Assembly: GCF_017918235.1 (NCBI RefSeq)
Contig: NC_090585.1
Location: 62,001-126,000, forward strand
From: Porcisia hertigi
Taxonomy: Eukaryota > Euglenozoa > Kinetoplastea > Trypanosomatida > Trypanosomatidae
Reading direction: 5' to 3'
Length of the DNA: 64,000 bases
Shown here: positions 37,801-47,665 of the stretch, piece by piece
Numbering within the stretch: the stretch's first letter is position 1
How the letters are laid out: each line of letters begins with the position of its first letter
Translations under genes and position numbers: made by a program
The notes under the pieces: model-generated
Seen by the model: the letters and a program-made list of their open reading frames with translations, nothing else
Database searches by the model: none
What the model was told of the DNA's origin: nothing

Positions 37801-40327
37801 TCGACACGGCGGCAGCTCCAGCGCCGAAGGGAAAAATGAGCATGAGTGTCGGATGACCACCGCGGCGTCTATGAGACACTCCAGTCCTCTCCGTGGAGAG
37901 CATCGCCGCCTTCTCACGGTGTGTACCCGGCCGATCACCTTCTCCTTGCCTGGAATGGTCGAAATCGTGAGCAGGGTTTGAATTGTTGGACGCCATGGCG
38001 ACGAGAAGAGTTTGCAGTGCCTCCTGGGTTGTAGTGCGTCGGGGTAAGTAAACCGTCTTGTACACCGGTCGTTTCGCACAGTAGCGGAGCATTCGTCTGT
38101 AGCCAGAGAGGGTGTTCGCACCATGAAACACCACGGGTGTGGATGGGGCCTCGCGCTTCACGACCAGCTTTCCTGTGGTGCCCATCCATGTCGCTGAAGT
38201 GATGCCCATTGCCGACATAGAGTCACTAATGGAGAGCACCTCCACGGAAATGCATTGTGACTCGTCCAGCGTGCGACGAGCAGCCCTCTGGGGGTGGACG
38301 TCGGTGGGCAGGCATGCAGTGCGGGTGTCTATCGGATCTCTCCTGGTGCGCTGTGGTACCGCAACGGCGGCTGTAGGATGCGCTAGAGCCTCCTTGAAGA
38401 GTGGAGTTGCCCATGGAGTGTGTACCCGCGCAGCAGATGCGATATCGGCGTAGAACTCACTGTCCAGTACTTGAATCCTGTTGGAACCACCTTCGGTGGC
38501 CGAGGGCGATTGTTTCGCGGTGGCGTCCTCGTCGTTAACCATGAGTTCCGTGTCGTACTCTAGCGACAAAGGCGGGTTGGTGCACACCTCTACCGAAACT
38601 CGAGGTAGTCCCTGCAGACCACGTTCGTGTCGTATAAGCTCACGAAAGGCTGCGCATCGGTCTCCAGGTGTGCCAGAGTGAAGAAGAAACACCTGCGGCC
38701 ATAGCGGTGGCAATACACAGCCGCCTGCCGCGCCGTCACGCGCCGCTTTACCGCTGTCACTGCAGAAATGTACGGCGAACTCGTTCAAGCTTTCCCGCCC
38801 CACAAATGAGCTCCAGCGCACAAAAGCCGGAAGGCCGGGATTTGAGGCAAGAAATACTGTCCCCACTGTCTGCGATAGCTGTGCACGGCCACGGGTAGTG
38901 CTGCTGCCTCGGGAACCACCAATCCAGTCGTGGGCGATGGTTGGGGAGAGGACAGCTGCGGCGGTCACGAGGAGGTTTGTCAAGTCCATCGGACAGCGCA
39001 TCCAGCTTTTAGCAGAAGACAGCCGACCATTTGCCGACATGTGCGCAAGGGTGGATACAGTGTATGGTTCCTGTGAAAGTGCGGAGCAGCTCATGAGATT
39101 CGAATAACATCGTGGCGCGCCATCCATGGCTTTGTCGAGAAGCTGGACAAGCCCGCGATGTGCTTCGGACGACTGCAACACGGCAGCCACGGCACGGTGG
39201 TTGTTCCCCTCGTCGCTTCGGCTGGTGTGCAGTGTGTAGGAGAGGCGGAGATGAAACGCAACTGCCCTCAGCTGCTCCGTGTCCACGTCAACATCACACT
39301 GGAGGGACCAGCAACGGCGGTTCACCACCTCACCCCACCACGGGCAACGCCAAGTCACATCTTGTGATGCCTTGTCGCTCCCCTTTATACACGCCTTCAG
39401 ACAACGCTGTGTCAAACGCGTTTCGCAGAAGTCGCCACCGACCTCTCGCACAAACCTGCATGCCTCCTCTACTGCGTCGATTGCGTACCGCTCGTGGAGT
39501 TGCCGCAACTTCTCCTCCACACGAGTCAAGGCCTTCTTCATTACATCCAGCAGCTCACCTGCCTCCTCGCACTCCGCCTTCTCATCACGGCCGGGCTCCC
39601 GCCCAACGGGGGTGAAGCGTGACTGTGTGTGCCACGTGTCGTATAACGCGGCGGAGCATCGCCACCTTTGCACAGTGAGCTTGTTCAGTTGCGATGCAGA
39701 ACTGTCCGCGACACTGCCGCGCTCGTTTCGACTCGCCCCTCCCTCTTCCGAAGCAGGAACAGCGGTGGGGTCCTCCTGCCGTAGCAGCCGCACCCGAAGC
39801 GACAAGTCCAGCGCATTAAGCAGCTCCACCACCCCTGGCCTAGCGGTGCACAGATGATGGACCAAAAACATCTTTGTAGACATCTGCCCCACTTCCTGCA
39901 TTTCCTGTGCGCTGAGGATGGCGCTCCTCCGTACGCTCTCCGTCACGGCCTCTGCAGAGGTGCCACAGCACTCCTCCACAAGAACGACAGTGATGGGATA
40001 GCCTTCCAAGTTGCACACGAGACGCCCCACAAGATGTGGTCGCTTGATAGGGGCGATGTCAAGCGTCGTAGACACATCATTGAAGTACTGGTCAAACACC
40101 ACGGCAGTCCCAGAATTTAGGCTAGACACCGTCGGGGAGGCGGCCCGCAGGAACGAAGGGGGAGGAGGGGGGGTGGAAACGGGCCTCGTGGATGCCGAAG
40201 ATACGGCGCCACCGGCGAGAGTGCCACACCTTCGACGAAGGCCTACCGCACCTGTGTCGTGCAGCTGCGGCACCTCTGTCCAGTTAGAGAAACGCCGCAC
40301 ACCAAACCACCATGGCGCCCTGCGCAT
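34856..40327 (-). CDS. Very large kinetoplastid protein, probably mitochondrial, function unknown
   Basis: I do not recognise this protein of 1823 residues. The ATG at 40327 opens MRRAPWWFGVRRFSNW, with four Arg and no acidic residue in the first 16, followed by Arg/Ala/Ser-rich sequence: a good mitochondrial presequence. The body alternates compact mixed regions with Ser/Ala/Arg-rich linkers. One segment, YGYSKKKAIRNVYHLLYQW, resembles the C-terminal helix of a double-stranded-RNA-binding domain (SKK.A...A...L). A late segment is a second mixed region (EFCVSFFRRYFGWRLCDRND). No helicase, nuclease or nucleotidyltransferase motif was seen. Size, presequence and the weak dsRBD-like helix make a role in mitochondrial RNA or ribosome biology possible, but that is only inference. 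The frame continues to 40477 with Thr-His/Lys-rich leader-like sequence. Confidence 0.85.
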   Translation of the reverse strand: MRRAPWWFGVRRFSNWTEVPQLHDTGAVGLRRRCGTLAGGAVSSASTRPVSTPPPPPSFLRAASPTVSSLNSGTAVVFDQYFNDVSTTLDIAPIKRPHLVGRLVCNLEGYPITVVLVEECCGTSAEAVTESVRRSAILSAQEMQEVGQMSTKMFLVHHLCTARPGVVELLNALDLSLRVRLLRQEDPTAVPASEEGGASRNERGSVADSSASQLNKLTVQRWRCSAALYDTWHTQSRFTPVGREPGRDEKAECEEAGELLDVMKKALTRVEEKLRQLHERYAIDAVEEACRFVREVGGDFCETRLTQRCLKACIKGSDKASQDVTWRCPWWGEVVNRRCWSLQCDVDVDTEQLRAVAFHLRLSYTLHTSRSDEGNNHRAVAAVLQSSEAHRGLVQLLDKAMDGAPRCYSNLMSCSALSQEPYTVSTLAHMSANGRLSSAKSWMRCPMDLTNLLVTAAAVLSPTIAHDWIGGSRGSSTTRGRAQLSQTVGTVFLASNPGLPAFVRWSSFVGRESLNEFAVHFCSDSGKAARDGAAGGCVLPPLWPQVFLLHSGTPGDRCAAFRELIRHERGLQGLPRVSVEVCTNPPLSLEYDTELMVNDEDATAKQSPSATEGGSNRIQVLDSEFYADIASAARVHTPWATPLFKEALAHPTAAVAVPQRTRRDPIDTRTACLPTDVHPQRAARRTLDESQCISVEVLSISDSMSAMGITSATWMGTTGKLVVKREAPSTPVVFHGANTLSGYRRMLRYCAKRPVYKTVYLPRRTTTQEALQTLLVAMASNNSNPAHDFDHSRQGEGDRPGTHREKAAMLSTERTGVSHRRRGGHPTLMLIFPFGAGAAAVSTTAHAVDQEIQKSLISLIQEHCRDPAQLASLMSAEAPPQEATFFHAWPLTAPWLAPCGGPLHASLAPVVNETSAAPLPGQSGRRAEDFAGHGAVEYDLRLSVTASPAKPSLSVSNKSEPSLAPFATAVVTRLPASAAWLSTAYAAIRRVLMLSQPQAFSRADSSAVSKTVLGERSRSRHTADLSWILVRCATFTQVAEALLFTITLSPERPFTSRDFLKGLVGHSVYTKQRGTATELWLVAAPHIRPACLCTVDGGEGRLGGSAEKKWSTLLQHVMDESCPDVRATVQAVRHLGGCLSALATKNDQSCPPQQCLLSCEWVSRPSVVSEDKPSQWDQIFVAELVSGSPAPLKSGSSLKWSREPVTRRQKKAAVHSNNAEGAARLPAGVMHREEGPDSFGVLWRMLHCPALQPSVTARLSTTATKQECSCTPIPSPDGFLTVAQRALARQRGVTCVTHRYDRNLGGVVVEGWAPQQTSGSKELCDIPMTLVAEPMPLHCVPQRLMQLYHRLLTESHNLPCIPEGVWKQIEVECESTSIETIVQSLCKTLSCAPSDLHNVEMRFVKVWTACLELPLRIFGFSAASQPPFSPPPSGGIPRCDAPPCFYIYSYGYSKKKAIRNVYHLLYQWTRYPQMEAPNNGVQYFIANHKRAVWPDWAAWSASCPSPPLTLPETRDTACTESHALRDSSTSTSGARVVPAPPSTLFSVLDAAHARMETSLGALVGCQDGRVTLRLSQTFDLQLLYGVNAGGVQEKICPSDSVQLLREAWQPLVWAPAQVLSAEVAVLQRLLSSSSPTSGASDMDGASDVGGALREIVHTSDSAQRAPLQIGCDVRAKEFCVSFFRRYFGWRLCDRNDVQNIAAGDGQCSVVILQVAERPSSSRGGQRCRSKGSTLSQGRGAAPRGELEYVTATLQLTQIAPGTESSVRLGRVLVEVNGASPQAALDALWVPCTGHIKSVFGVSCGMSPREADDRMLLFMQSQLK

Positions 40328-41343
40328 ACGCCCACACCTACCCCACAGGCGATGGTGCAAGCGCCAACAGCAGTTCAACTTCCCCCCTGGCGCTTGAAGC
40401 CTTTTTTTGCCTCTCTCTCTTTTGATCTCTACGAATGTGTGCCCATATGTGTGCGTGTATGTGCGCCGGATTCTCAAACACTCTCCCCAGGCGAAGCGAG
40501 AGGGGAGAGCTCAGAGTACGGACGGTGACCAGGGAATGTGCAACGGCTGCTGCACTTTGAATGAAAAATTCAGATAGACGTAACGAGTTCAAAGGGAGGG
40601 TAGGAATAGCAGAGATCAACAGCGTGCGTGTGCGAGTACCACAGGACGTCAGACCACACCTGCGAGCAAGTGTGCACGCTAGTCATGAGATGAGGTCGAC
40701 CCGCCAGGTCCCCCACGAACAAGGCACTTCACGCGGTAGTAGCGTGTGTGGCATTGGCCGCGGTAAGAAAAGAGGGTTGATCTTCCTGCTTTGGAGGGAG
40801 GGAGGGAAAAAGAGAGAGAGAAAGAGAGAGGCCCCTCGCATTCTATCTCTCCCCCCAACTCCCCCCCCATTTTTCGACGACCAAAACACAGAGACCTTGG
40901 CGGCCAACACAATCCCGTTAGGGAAGCATATACATGCTAGTTTGCCTACGTCTGTGGTAGAAGAGAAGTCCAACAGGAACCTTCGAGAAAGGAACATGGT
41001 GCCCGCAGCGGGTCACACCTGCTTCTACGCTAAGCTTTCCTTCATTGTCGCTACTTTGGTGGGAGAGCGCAGCAGATTTGCGAAGACACGGCCAGGAAGC
41101 AGTCATGTAATTTACATAAAGATCACGACGGAGGGAGGGAGGGAGGGAGAGAGGGGGGGGGGAAACCACAGCACCACAGACGGAAAACGAACGGATGGAA
41201 AATCTCAAAAGAAAAGATGTTAATGCCTCCACCCGCACCCGCACCCGCACCCCGCTTCCCCCGTTCGTCGTAATATGGCGCAGAGGGCGGAAAGAGAAAT
41301 TCTTTTTTTTTAACCTGAACGAGACAACCAACGCAACGGCGCG
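40328..41343. other. Intergenic between TPR gene and the 1823-residue protein gene
   Basis: No gene. An ACCCGC hexamer repeat of about four units lies at 41231-41254. A purine-rich block (GGGA repeats, then nine G) is at 41130-41162, GA-rich sequence at 40797-40835, and an 8-T run near 41304. ORFs on both strands read through the simple repeats. Confidence 0.6.
41231..41254. repeat. ACCCGC hexamer repeat
   Basis: About four tandem copies of ACCCGC in the leader side of the 1823-residue gene's upstream neighbour. Too short to be telomere-like; it reads GCGGGT in the transcript. Confidence 0.8.
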
Positions 41344-43908
41344 TTACAGTGACGACCCACCTGCTTCACCAGCCACCTCCTCACCAGGCAAGCATAGGTG
41401 CAGGTACGGCAGCTCAAATACATCCTGACTCGTGAAGGAAGCGAGCAAACCGCTGCGATCAGAACGCAAAGCAGCATCCCAGTCTATTGCTGCCTCGGTG
41501 TACCTCTTCAGCTCCTTCAGCGTGAGGGCGCGATTTACAAGCGCGCTCCAAGTCGAAGGCCTCATCACGGTCGACGTCGGGCTCACGAAAGGCACTGGGA
41601 GCAGCGTCCCCGAGGTGCAGCCCAAAACCACTTCAAAGTCCTTGAGGGCATTCTCGTAGTTGCCGAGCTGCTGATAAACCTTTGCGCGCTCTTGGTAGTA
41701 CACAAGAGGCGCGCACTCCGACTTTCTAGAAACCCGCTGTTGTTCTTGGTCAGGCTCCACCGTGGTGGCGTCAGGACGAGACGCCTCATTGTGGGCGCTA
41801 ATGGCAGCAGTGAAGGCCGCAAGGGCGTCGTCCAGCCGCCCCGCAATGGCAAACAGCACACCGTGCGCATACGAAAAGGATGGAGTGAGCTGCAGCGACG
41901 GGTTCAGTCGCAACGCCTCAGTGAGACTCTCGAGGGCCTCTGTGTATGCGCCGAGGGAATGATGGATTCGACCCTGGAGGTAGTAAGGATCCGCCACCTC
42001 AGCGCGAAGCGCGCCGGTACGATCGTGCTTGCCGCAAGCCCGAATGCACTCCTGCACATCTGCCAGCGCCTCCGGGTAGCGTGCGAGGGAAAAGAAGATC
42101 AGTGCACGGTTGTAGAGAAAAGCCGGCACAGCGGGTCGCGTAGTCGAGGATTTGGAGACGGTGGCTCCACCCTGCAGAGGCCCAGTGGCCTCGATTGCGG
42201 CGGTCGCATAGGAGAGCGCCTGGTCCAGTCTACCCAGTCGTCGAAGGATAACTGCGTGCAGGTGCTCCATCTCGCATTGAGGTAAGTGGTGACCCAAGAG
42301 GGAGGCGCCAATGGGTGAAGCGGTTTCTTTTTTGAGCTCCGCACGGCCCGCCGCCGACTCGTCGCTGGGATTCCCGAGCTCCGTCACCTCTGCTGAATAG
42401 GCTTTTCCCTTGGATGGGTCTGCCGGGGGTGGCGACGGAGGGTTTGCAGCCGATACGGATCGACGGTGTTTGCTCAAAGGCCTCGTCCGCAATGTTTGCA
42501 GTGCTCCGAGGTGATCATTCATTTCCACCTGTGACACAGCAAGTCGAAAGCAGCAGACGTCTGCCTGAGCGGCATCGCAGTTCTGCTCGGTGGCGCGCAG
42601 GCGAACTTCGCGGAAGTGACGTGCCGCGAGGTCGGCGTAGCCCAAATCGCTGTACACCAGCCCGAGGTGTGTGAGCGTCAGCGTCGCCGCATCCGTGATG
42701 CACAGAGGCAGATGGCTCACGTGCGAGCCCGGCTCCTTGCCGTCGCCGCTGCGCGCGCAAGCGATCTCCCTCAGAACCCGCAGCGCTTCGTGAAGAGCCC
42801 GAAGCGCAGCGTGACGGTCACCCACCCTGTGGTACACAATACCTAGTAGAAGCTCCGTGTACAGTCGGATCGACAGCTCTTGGGTTTGCTTCAAGGCCTC
42901 AGCCTCAAGGGCTGCGGCCCCGGCGGAGAGGTCCTTGTCGCAAAAAATGTGTACTAGTCCCATGGCAAGGCACGCACGCACGGCCGTCTGCTTCAGCAGC
43001 GCCCCCCCTTTCGAGTGCCGACTATGCCCCATAGAAGTAGGCACTTGCAAATCCACGAGTGCCTGTGGGCCCATCCCCAGCTCAAGCTCGATGCAGCCAC
43101 GGTAAAACCGGAGACGAACATCTTCGTGACCCCGCAGCACCGCCTCGTTCATGCTCGATAGCGCTTCGTTGTACTGATTGCAGCGCACAAGGGCGAGAGA
43201 GAGATCCATAATGTAATCGACCGAGCGCGTGTCCAACTCAACCGCCCGCGTCAGGTACTCCACGGCTGTAGGAAAAGAAGTACCCTCGAAGTAGTGAGCA
43301 AGCCCCAAGTTGTGCAGCACGGCAGCAGACCCCTCCATGCCCTCTTTAATACAGGTGTCAAGAAGCATCTTCGACTTTTTGTATTCACGGCTAATGAGGC
43401 AGCTGCGGCCGTAGAGGGCGTACACCTTTGGTCGCGTCATTTCGTTGACGCGAGACCACATGGGCTCCTGCAGGGTTTGCTGGAAATACCACTGCGCGAG
43501 GCTCACGTTTCCCTGCTTCATGTACACGCGGCCAAGCTCATAGCACCACATCCCGTTGTCTGGCTCCCAGCGCAGCGCACTCCGCAGGTCAGTGGCGGCA
43601 TCTGAATACCGACCCAGTCGGTAGCATAGGTTGGCCCGGCCTCCGTAGAGAGACGCGAGGCGGTGAGGATCACTGTTGCCCTTGTCCAGCTCAATAGCGA
43701 GCGATATGTCAGCGAGAGCGGAGGTCAGGTGACCGAGCCGACTCGACAGAGTGGACTGCAGGAGGAGAGCATTCACATATGTTGGATCCTGCTGTATTGC
43801 GGTCTGGAGAAGGTCAGCGGCTTTGTCCGGTGCAAACGTGCTCTCCGCCAGACACGTCTTGGCCGCCTCGACGAGGCCCTTTGTTGTGCGTACCGTCTTC
43901 ACAAACAT
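41344..43908 (-). CDS. Tetratricopeptide-repeat protein
   Basis: Most of the 854 residues are TPR units of 34 residues with the A-x-Y/G/x-A-P logic: for example SLYGGRANLCYRLGRYSDAATDLRSALRWEPDN, then MWCYELGRVYMKQGNVSLAQWYFQQTL, and near the end LVYYQERAKVYQQLGNYENALKDFEVVLG. At least a dozen units are visible, interrupted by a Ser/Pro/Lys-rich linker at roughly 480-530. TPR solenoids bind peptide partners, so a scaffold role (chaperone, ciliary or trafficking complex) is expected, but the partner cannot be named. The start is the ATG at 43908 (MFVKTVRTTKGLVEAAKTCL). Confidence 0.9.
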   Translation of the reverse strand: MFVKTVRTTKGLVEAAKTCLAESTFAPDKAADLLQTAIQQDPTYVNALLLQSTLSSRLGHLTSALADISLAIELDKGNSDPHRLASLYGGRANLCYRLGRYSDAATDLRSALRWEPDNGMWCYELGRVYMKQGNVSLAQWYFQQTLQEPMWSRVNEMTRPKVYALYGRSCLISREYKKSKMLLDTCIKEGMEGSAAVLHNLGLAHYFEGTSFPTAVEYLTRAVELDTRSVDYIMDLSLALVRCNQYNEALSSMNEAVLRGHEDVRLRFYRGCIELELGMGPQALVDLQVPTSMGHSRHSKGGALLKQTAVRACLAMGLVHIFCDKDLSAGAAALEAEALKQTQELSIRLYTELLLGIVYHRVGDRHAALRALHEALRVLREIACARSGDGKEPGSHVSHLPLCITDAATLTLTHLGLVYSDLGYADLAARHFREVRLRATEQNCDAAQADVCCFRLAVSQVEMNDHLGALQTLRTRPLSKHRRSVSAANPPSPPPADPSKGKAYSAEVTELGNPSDESAAGRAELKKETASPIGASLLGHHLPQCEMEHLHAVILRRLGRLDQALSYATAAIEATGPLQGGATVSKSSTTRPAVPAFLYNRALIFFSLARYPEALADVQECIRACGKHDRTGALRAEVADPYYLQGRIHHSLGAYTEALESLTEALRLNPSLQLTPSFSYAHGVLFAIAGRLDDALAAFTAAISAHNEASRPDATTVEPDQEQQRVSRKSECAPLVYYQERAKVYQQLGNYENALKDFEVVLGCTSGTLLPVPFVSPTSTVMRPSTWSALVNRALTLKELKRYTEAAIDWDAALRSDRSGLLASFTSQDVFELPYLHLCLPGEEVAGEAGGSSL

Positions 43909-45256
43909 AGGCTGTACTCAGGCTTCGGTGTAGCAACGCGGCGCGTGTGTGCGCTTATGGTCAGCCTAAAAACTTCACAGCTCCCTATCGCTGCGAAGTG
44001 ATGCGCACACACACCGCACGCCAACGCACCAGCGTGTCCCTCTCCACCAGTCCAGAGAGAGAGACAACGATTAGATGAGGTAGTGTGCAAAGACCGCTGT
44101 CCTTCTTTCCTCTGTTATGTGCGTCACGTGTGCGATGACGAGACTACAGGGGGGGGGGGGCAGGCGGAGTTTGTCCCCGGGTCAGCAAACGACACCAACG
44201 AATAAAAAATGCAGATAAGTAGTGAGAGAGAGAGAGGAAGGGACCGCAACGGACGCCACCTCGGGTGTAGGCACCGACAGCGGTGAGAAAAAAAAGAAGG
44301 TGCCGGGAAGTTCTAATCGAGCAGAGAAAGGAACAGAAAGCTCAAGGTGCGGCGAAGACGAAAAACGAGAGGGTTTGTGCGCGTCTGTGCAGGTGGCCGC
44401 TGGCGAGAAGGCAGCGTTGGCCCTTCGAGAGGTGAGGTGCATCCACCGACCGTGAAAATTTGATCGTCCTCGCCTACCGACACACTCGAGGGAAAGAAAA
44501 GATGTGAGAGGCATATCCGGCGGATGCGTAGACATCTTGGAATACCTTCAATTACACCGACAGAAAGCAACAGCCGATATGGCCGTAATACATGCACTCG
44601 ATTTGGTAGATTAAACCACGCGTAAAGCACAGGCGCGTAACAGTGTAGGACCGCACAGTGGAAAGGCTGAGCGCCCCCCCCCCTCTCTCCCCCCCTCTCC
44701 TGTCTCTCCTCCGTATCACTTTTCGCCGCCGCGACTCCCTCGCTCCTCCTACCTCTGTGATGGAGCGCTCAGTGTGCATGAGAGTGGGAGGGGGAGAGAG
44801 GGAGAAGCCAGGGGAAAAATGAGGGAGAGAGCAAAAAGAGGCACAAGACGATGACTCCACCCTTCCGCGTAGACGGGAAAGGCGGGAGGGGGGAGAGAGG
44901 ATGGGAAAAAATGTGAAAGGACTGAATGCATGCATGCAGTACTCCCCTATTCGGATGAGAATGACCACACACATGGAAGCAGACACACACACACACACAC
45001 ACACACGGGAGAGGAGAGGAAACATCACGGCAGTCCTGTGTCGGCCCTTTCACAATGCTCTCTTTTTGTGTGTGCGACACATCATGTACACACACTCTTC
45101 GTTGCTTGGCGGAGGAGGGGGTTGTCCAATAACCAGACACGACGTGAAATCGGTAGCAGCAAAAAAAAGTTTTCAACAAAAAAGGGGGAAAGCCGGAAGG
45201 CAAACCTCACTTTTATATGCATATATATATGTGGCGATGGCTGGATAGATGGAGTT

Positions 45257-45276
45257 GGGGGGGGGGGGGGGGGGGG
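45257..45276. repeat. 20-G homopolymer
   Basis: Twenty consecutive G on the plus strand (C20 in the transcript) in the IST1 3' flank, next to GA-rich sequence. The exact length may be affected by sequencing or assembly error. Confidence 0.8.
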
Positions 45277-45379
45277 AAAGGGAGAGGGGAAGAGGGAGTA
45301 GAAGTTCAATGAGGATAATTATCTCTCTTGACCGACTCGACTTATCCGTTCGATCTGCCAGGTCCAACGTAAGAATGGC

Positions 45380-45835
45380 ACCTCCCCCTCTCCCCAGTCA
45401 GACAACACGCTGGCCCATGGACCCGTTTTGTGGTGTATCCTAACAGCGGCACAGAGACGTGAAGTTGCAGGCAGGCCCACTCAGCCACCTGCACACGGCC
45501 ACAGTGTCCAAACGCTACCCCCGCTCTCCTGGGCCACGAGTTGCCCCGCCGCTGCTCCCCGCATTGTGCCCTTCGCCACGCCGTGGTATGTCGTGGGACT
45601 GTGCAGAGTCGAGTGGAATGCCTGCAATTCACGCTGGCACTGTGAAACGCCATTTGGTTGGCGCCACGGTGTGCACTCTGCAGAGGGTCTCTCCGGTGCA
45701 ACAACCGGCCAGTCCCTCAACACTGACATCCGTTGCGATACATCACACCGACCTCCCCGAGTAGCGGGCATCTAGCGCGGTCACCTGCAGTGTAGGGCTT
45801 TGGCGTTGGCACCGGGTTATAGGCAGCGGCATGAC
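45380..45835 (-). mobile_element. Possible degenerate SIDER-like retroposon relic
   Basis: A non-repetitive block of about 450 bp in the long 3' flank of IST1, of even composition and lacking the simple repeats on either side. Its minus-strand sequence (GTGTGCAGGTGGCTGAGTGG and GGAGCAGCGGCGGGGCAACT regions) resembles my memory of Leishmania SIDER2, truncated non-LTR (LINE-derived) elements of about 0.5 kb found in 3' UTRs, where they can destabilise mRNA. I cannot see a clear 79-bp signature pair or poly(A) end, and no second copy lies in the window. Boundaries are approximate. Confidence 0.4.
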
Positions 45836-46861
45836 TTCCTCACAGAGTGGGTCCTGCACAACGCCGATACCCCCCCCGCCCCACCCCCGCATGCCGACCC
45901 TGCAGGACATCCCCCCCTCCCCCGAACCTCACTCTTCGCGCCTAGAGAATGCGCAAGAGGCAGGGGAGAGAGGGAATAACAAACACACGATAGGGCAACA
46001 GTTAAAAGCATGCGCAGTCGCTCGGAGCAGGTGCGCACACGAAAGCCGGCACAAGAGGTAATGAATGAAGAAGAGGTAACAAGGGCGATGACAGCCACAA
46101 GGGATGCCACCAACAATTTTTTTCCGAGTAGAAAAGAGGGGTGTGGGATGAAAAAGTGTGGAAGCCGCGACTGCCCGAAGGCGACTCCCACCACGTGGGA
46201 AATGTCTGTCGCCGTGAAACATCCTGAAGAAACAATAATAAAAACAGCGACTGGGTTGCTGAAAAGTAAACAAGTAGAACGTGTGTGTGTGTGTGTGTGT
46301 GCAAATTAATGAAAACACGCAGGCACACAGCGTACAGCCCACTCCCTCCGCAACCCCCCCCCTCTTTCTCCATCTTGCGTGTCGACATGCCTTCGTAGCC
46401 CAGCACAGTATGACAAAGAGATGCACCCAGGAGAGGGGCAATGACAAGACCATGTGTCGAGGCGTGGTTCGCCCTGTACCAATGTCCACGTCCACAACTG
46501 CCAGGGTTTCACCAGCCAATACAACACGCACCGATCTGCGTGAGAAACGCACAAAATCAGGGAACAGGCCGACCATCAGGTGCCTGTGCACACCTTGGCG
46601 CAGCCGGGCCACACGCACGCACCCACCCACACACAATGCCGCAACAAGAACAAAAAATAAAGGCAGGGTGGCAAAATAGAGAGAGAGCACACACCCATAC
46701 CACAGATATGCAGTGAGCAACCCAGCTCTATTCCACCCGTTGCTTGGTGACGTTAACGACGTGTCTCCATCACGAGCCCTTGCTCATCGCTAGGTACGTG
46801 GGATCTGACTGATAGTCGAGCCTTTCCATCAGCAGCACTACTCCCCACACAGATACGGTTA

Positions 46862-47665
46862 CTAGACACTCATCAGTTGGAGGAGGCGGCAGTCGATAGC
46901 GTCGTAGGGGGGTTTCATGGGTGGGACATAAAGGCCAGACGGCGCCTGCACAGAGCCCCGCACACGACAGCCCGACTCTGCGCCGATGCCGGTATTATCG
47001 ACGCCCCCACCGCTGGCGGCGGCTGCGGATGCAACGAGCCCCTTTGCGTCACGGAGTCGCTCCTCATCGTAGTTGGCCAGTTGGAACTCGCTCGCTATGC
47101 TGGTGAGATACGCTATGCACTTCTCATTTTGCGGTGTATACACACTCAGACGCTCCATCATCCGCTGATTCACGGAGAACTCCGCATTCGACATCGACAT
47201 TTCGATAAACTGGTGACCAAACTTCACCTCGAACATTTTACGGAGCACCGCCAGCTCTGGCACTGAGTCACCTATACGCGCGCTTGCCCACAGAATCGAC
47301 GTAATCGCCTCCTTCAGCTCCGGTGGGCAGGCGGAGCCGGGGTCCTTCTTGTTTTTTTCCGTCTTGAGAGGTTTGCTCTCGGCGATGAGCTGCACACGAT
47401 TCGCCAAAAGATCCAGGAAGAGCGCTAGCACCTCGTAGCCTTCGATATTGACATCCTCACGAATGCAGTTCTCGACACGTATACGAGCTGAGTCGTACTT
47501 CTCCAGTGCGAGCAACTCGGCAACACCGCGACGCTGAACCTTTACGCTGTTCACCAACTTGTTTTTTTGCATGTTCAGACGCGTGACGGCCATACGTATA
47601 GTGGCACGCACTTTGACTGGGTCAAAGCCACTGCTTGGCTTGGCGTGATTTAGGAAGTTTTTCAT
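46862..47665 (-). CDS. IST1: IST1 family protein (ESCRT-III-associated)
   Basis: IST1 regulates ESCRT-III and recruits Vps4 at endosomes and during membrane scission. The 267-residue protein holds the ESCRT-III-like helical core: VKVRATIRMAVTRLNMQKNKL at 15-35, RRGVAELLALEKYDSARIRVENCIRED (helix 2, the family's most conserved region), then PPELKEAITSILWASARIGDSVPELAVLRKMFEVKFG. The C-terminal tail is Gly/Ser/Ala-rich and ends with a short hydrophobic peptide (CRLLQLM) where other family members carry MIT-interacting motifs; a MIM is not certain. The frame extends to 47749; the ATG at 47665 gives the usual short lead before the first helix. Confidence 0.92.
   Translation of the reverse strand: MKNFLNHAKPSSGFDPVKVRATIRMAVTRLNMQKNKLVNSVKVQRRGVAELLALEKYDSARIRVENCIREDVNIEGYEVLALFLDLLANRVQLIAESKPLKTEKNKKDPGSACPPELKEAITSILWASARIGDSVPELAVLRKMFEVKFGHQFIEMSMSNAEFSVNQRMMERLSVYTPQNEKCIAYLTSIASEFQLANYDEERLRDAKGLVASAAAASGGGVDNTGIGAESGCRVRGSVQAPSGLYVPPMKPPYDAIDCRLLQLMSV

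Larger units (their letters stand above)
43909..46861. other. Intergenic, 2.95 kb: the largest gene-free stretch
   Basis: No supported gene. This is the IST1 3' flank and TPR-gene leader. It has G10 at 44150-44160, AC repeat 44983-45006, a TA/AT tract near 45219-45231, a 20-G run at 45257-45276, a non-repetitive GC-rich block at about 45380-45835 (possible retroposon relic), C-rich spots at 45870-45920 and a GT repeat at 46281-46301. A 263-codon minus-strand frame (45929-46720) starts at TTG and runs through the repeat. Confidence 0.6.

Noticed and set aside
45342-45704. 120-codon minus-strand frame and overlapping frames
   Set aside because: Lies in the putative retroposon relic; no protein domain, open by composition only.
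45929-46720. 263-codon minus-strand frame with hydrophobic stretches
   Set aside because: First codon is TTG, and the frame passes through the GT repeat (His-Thr string) at 46281-46301; hydrophobicity is explained by pyrimidine-rich transcript sequence.
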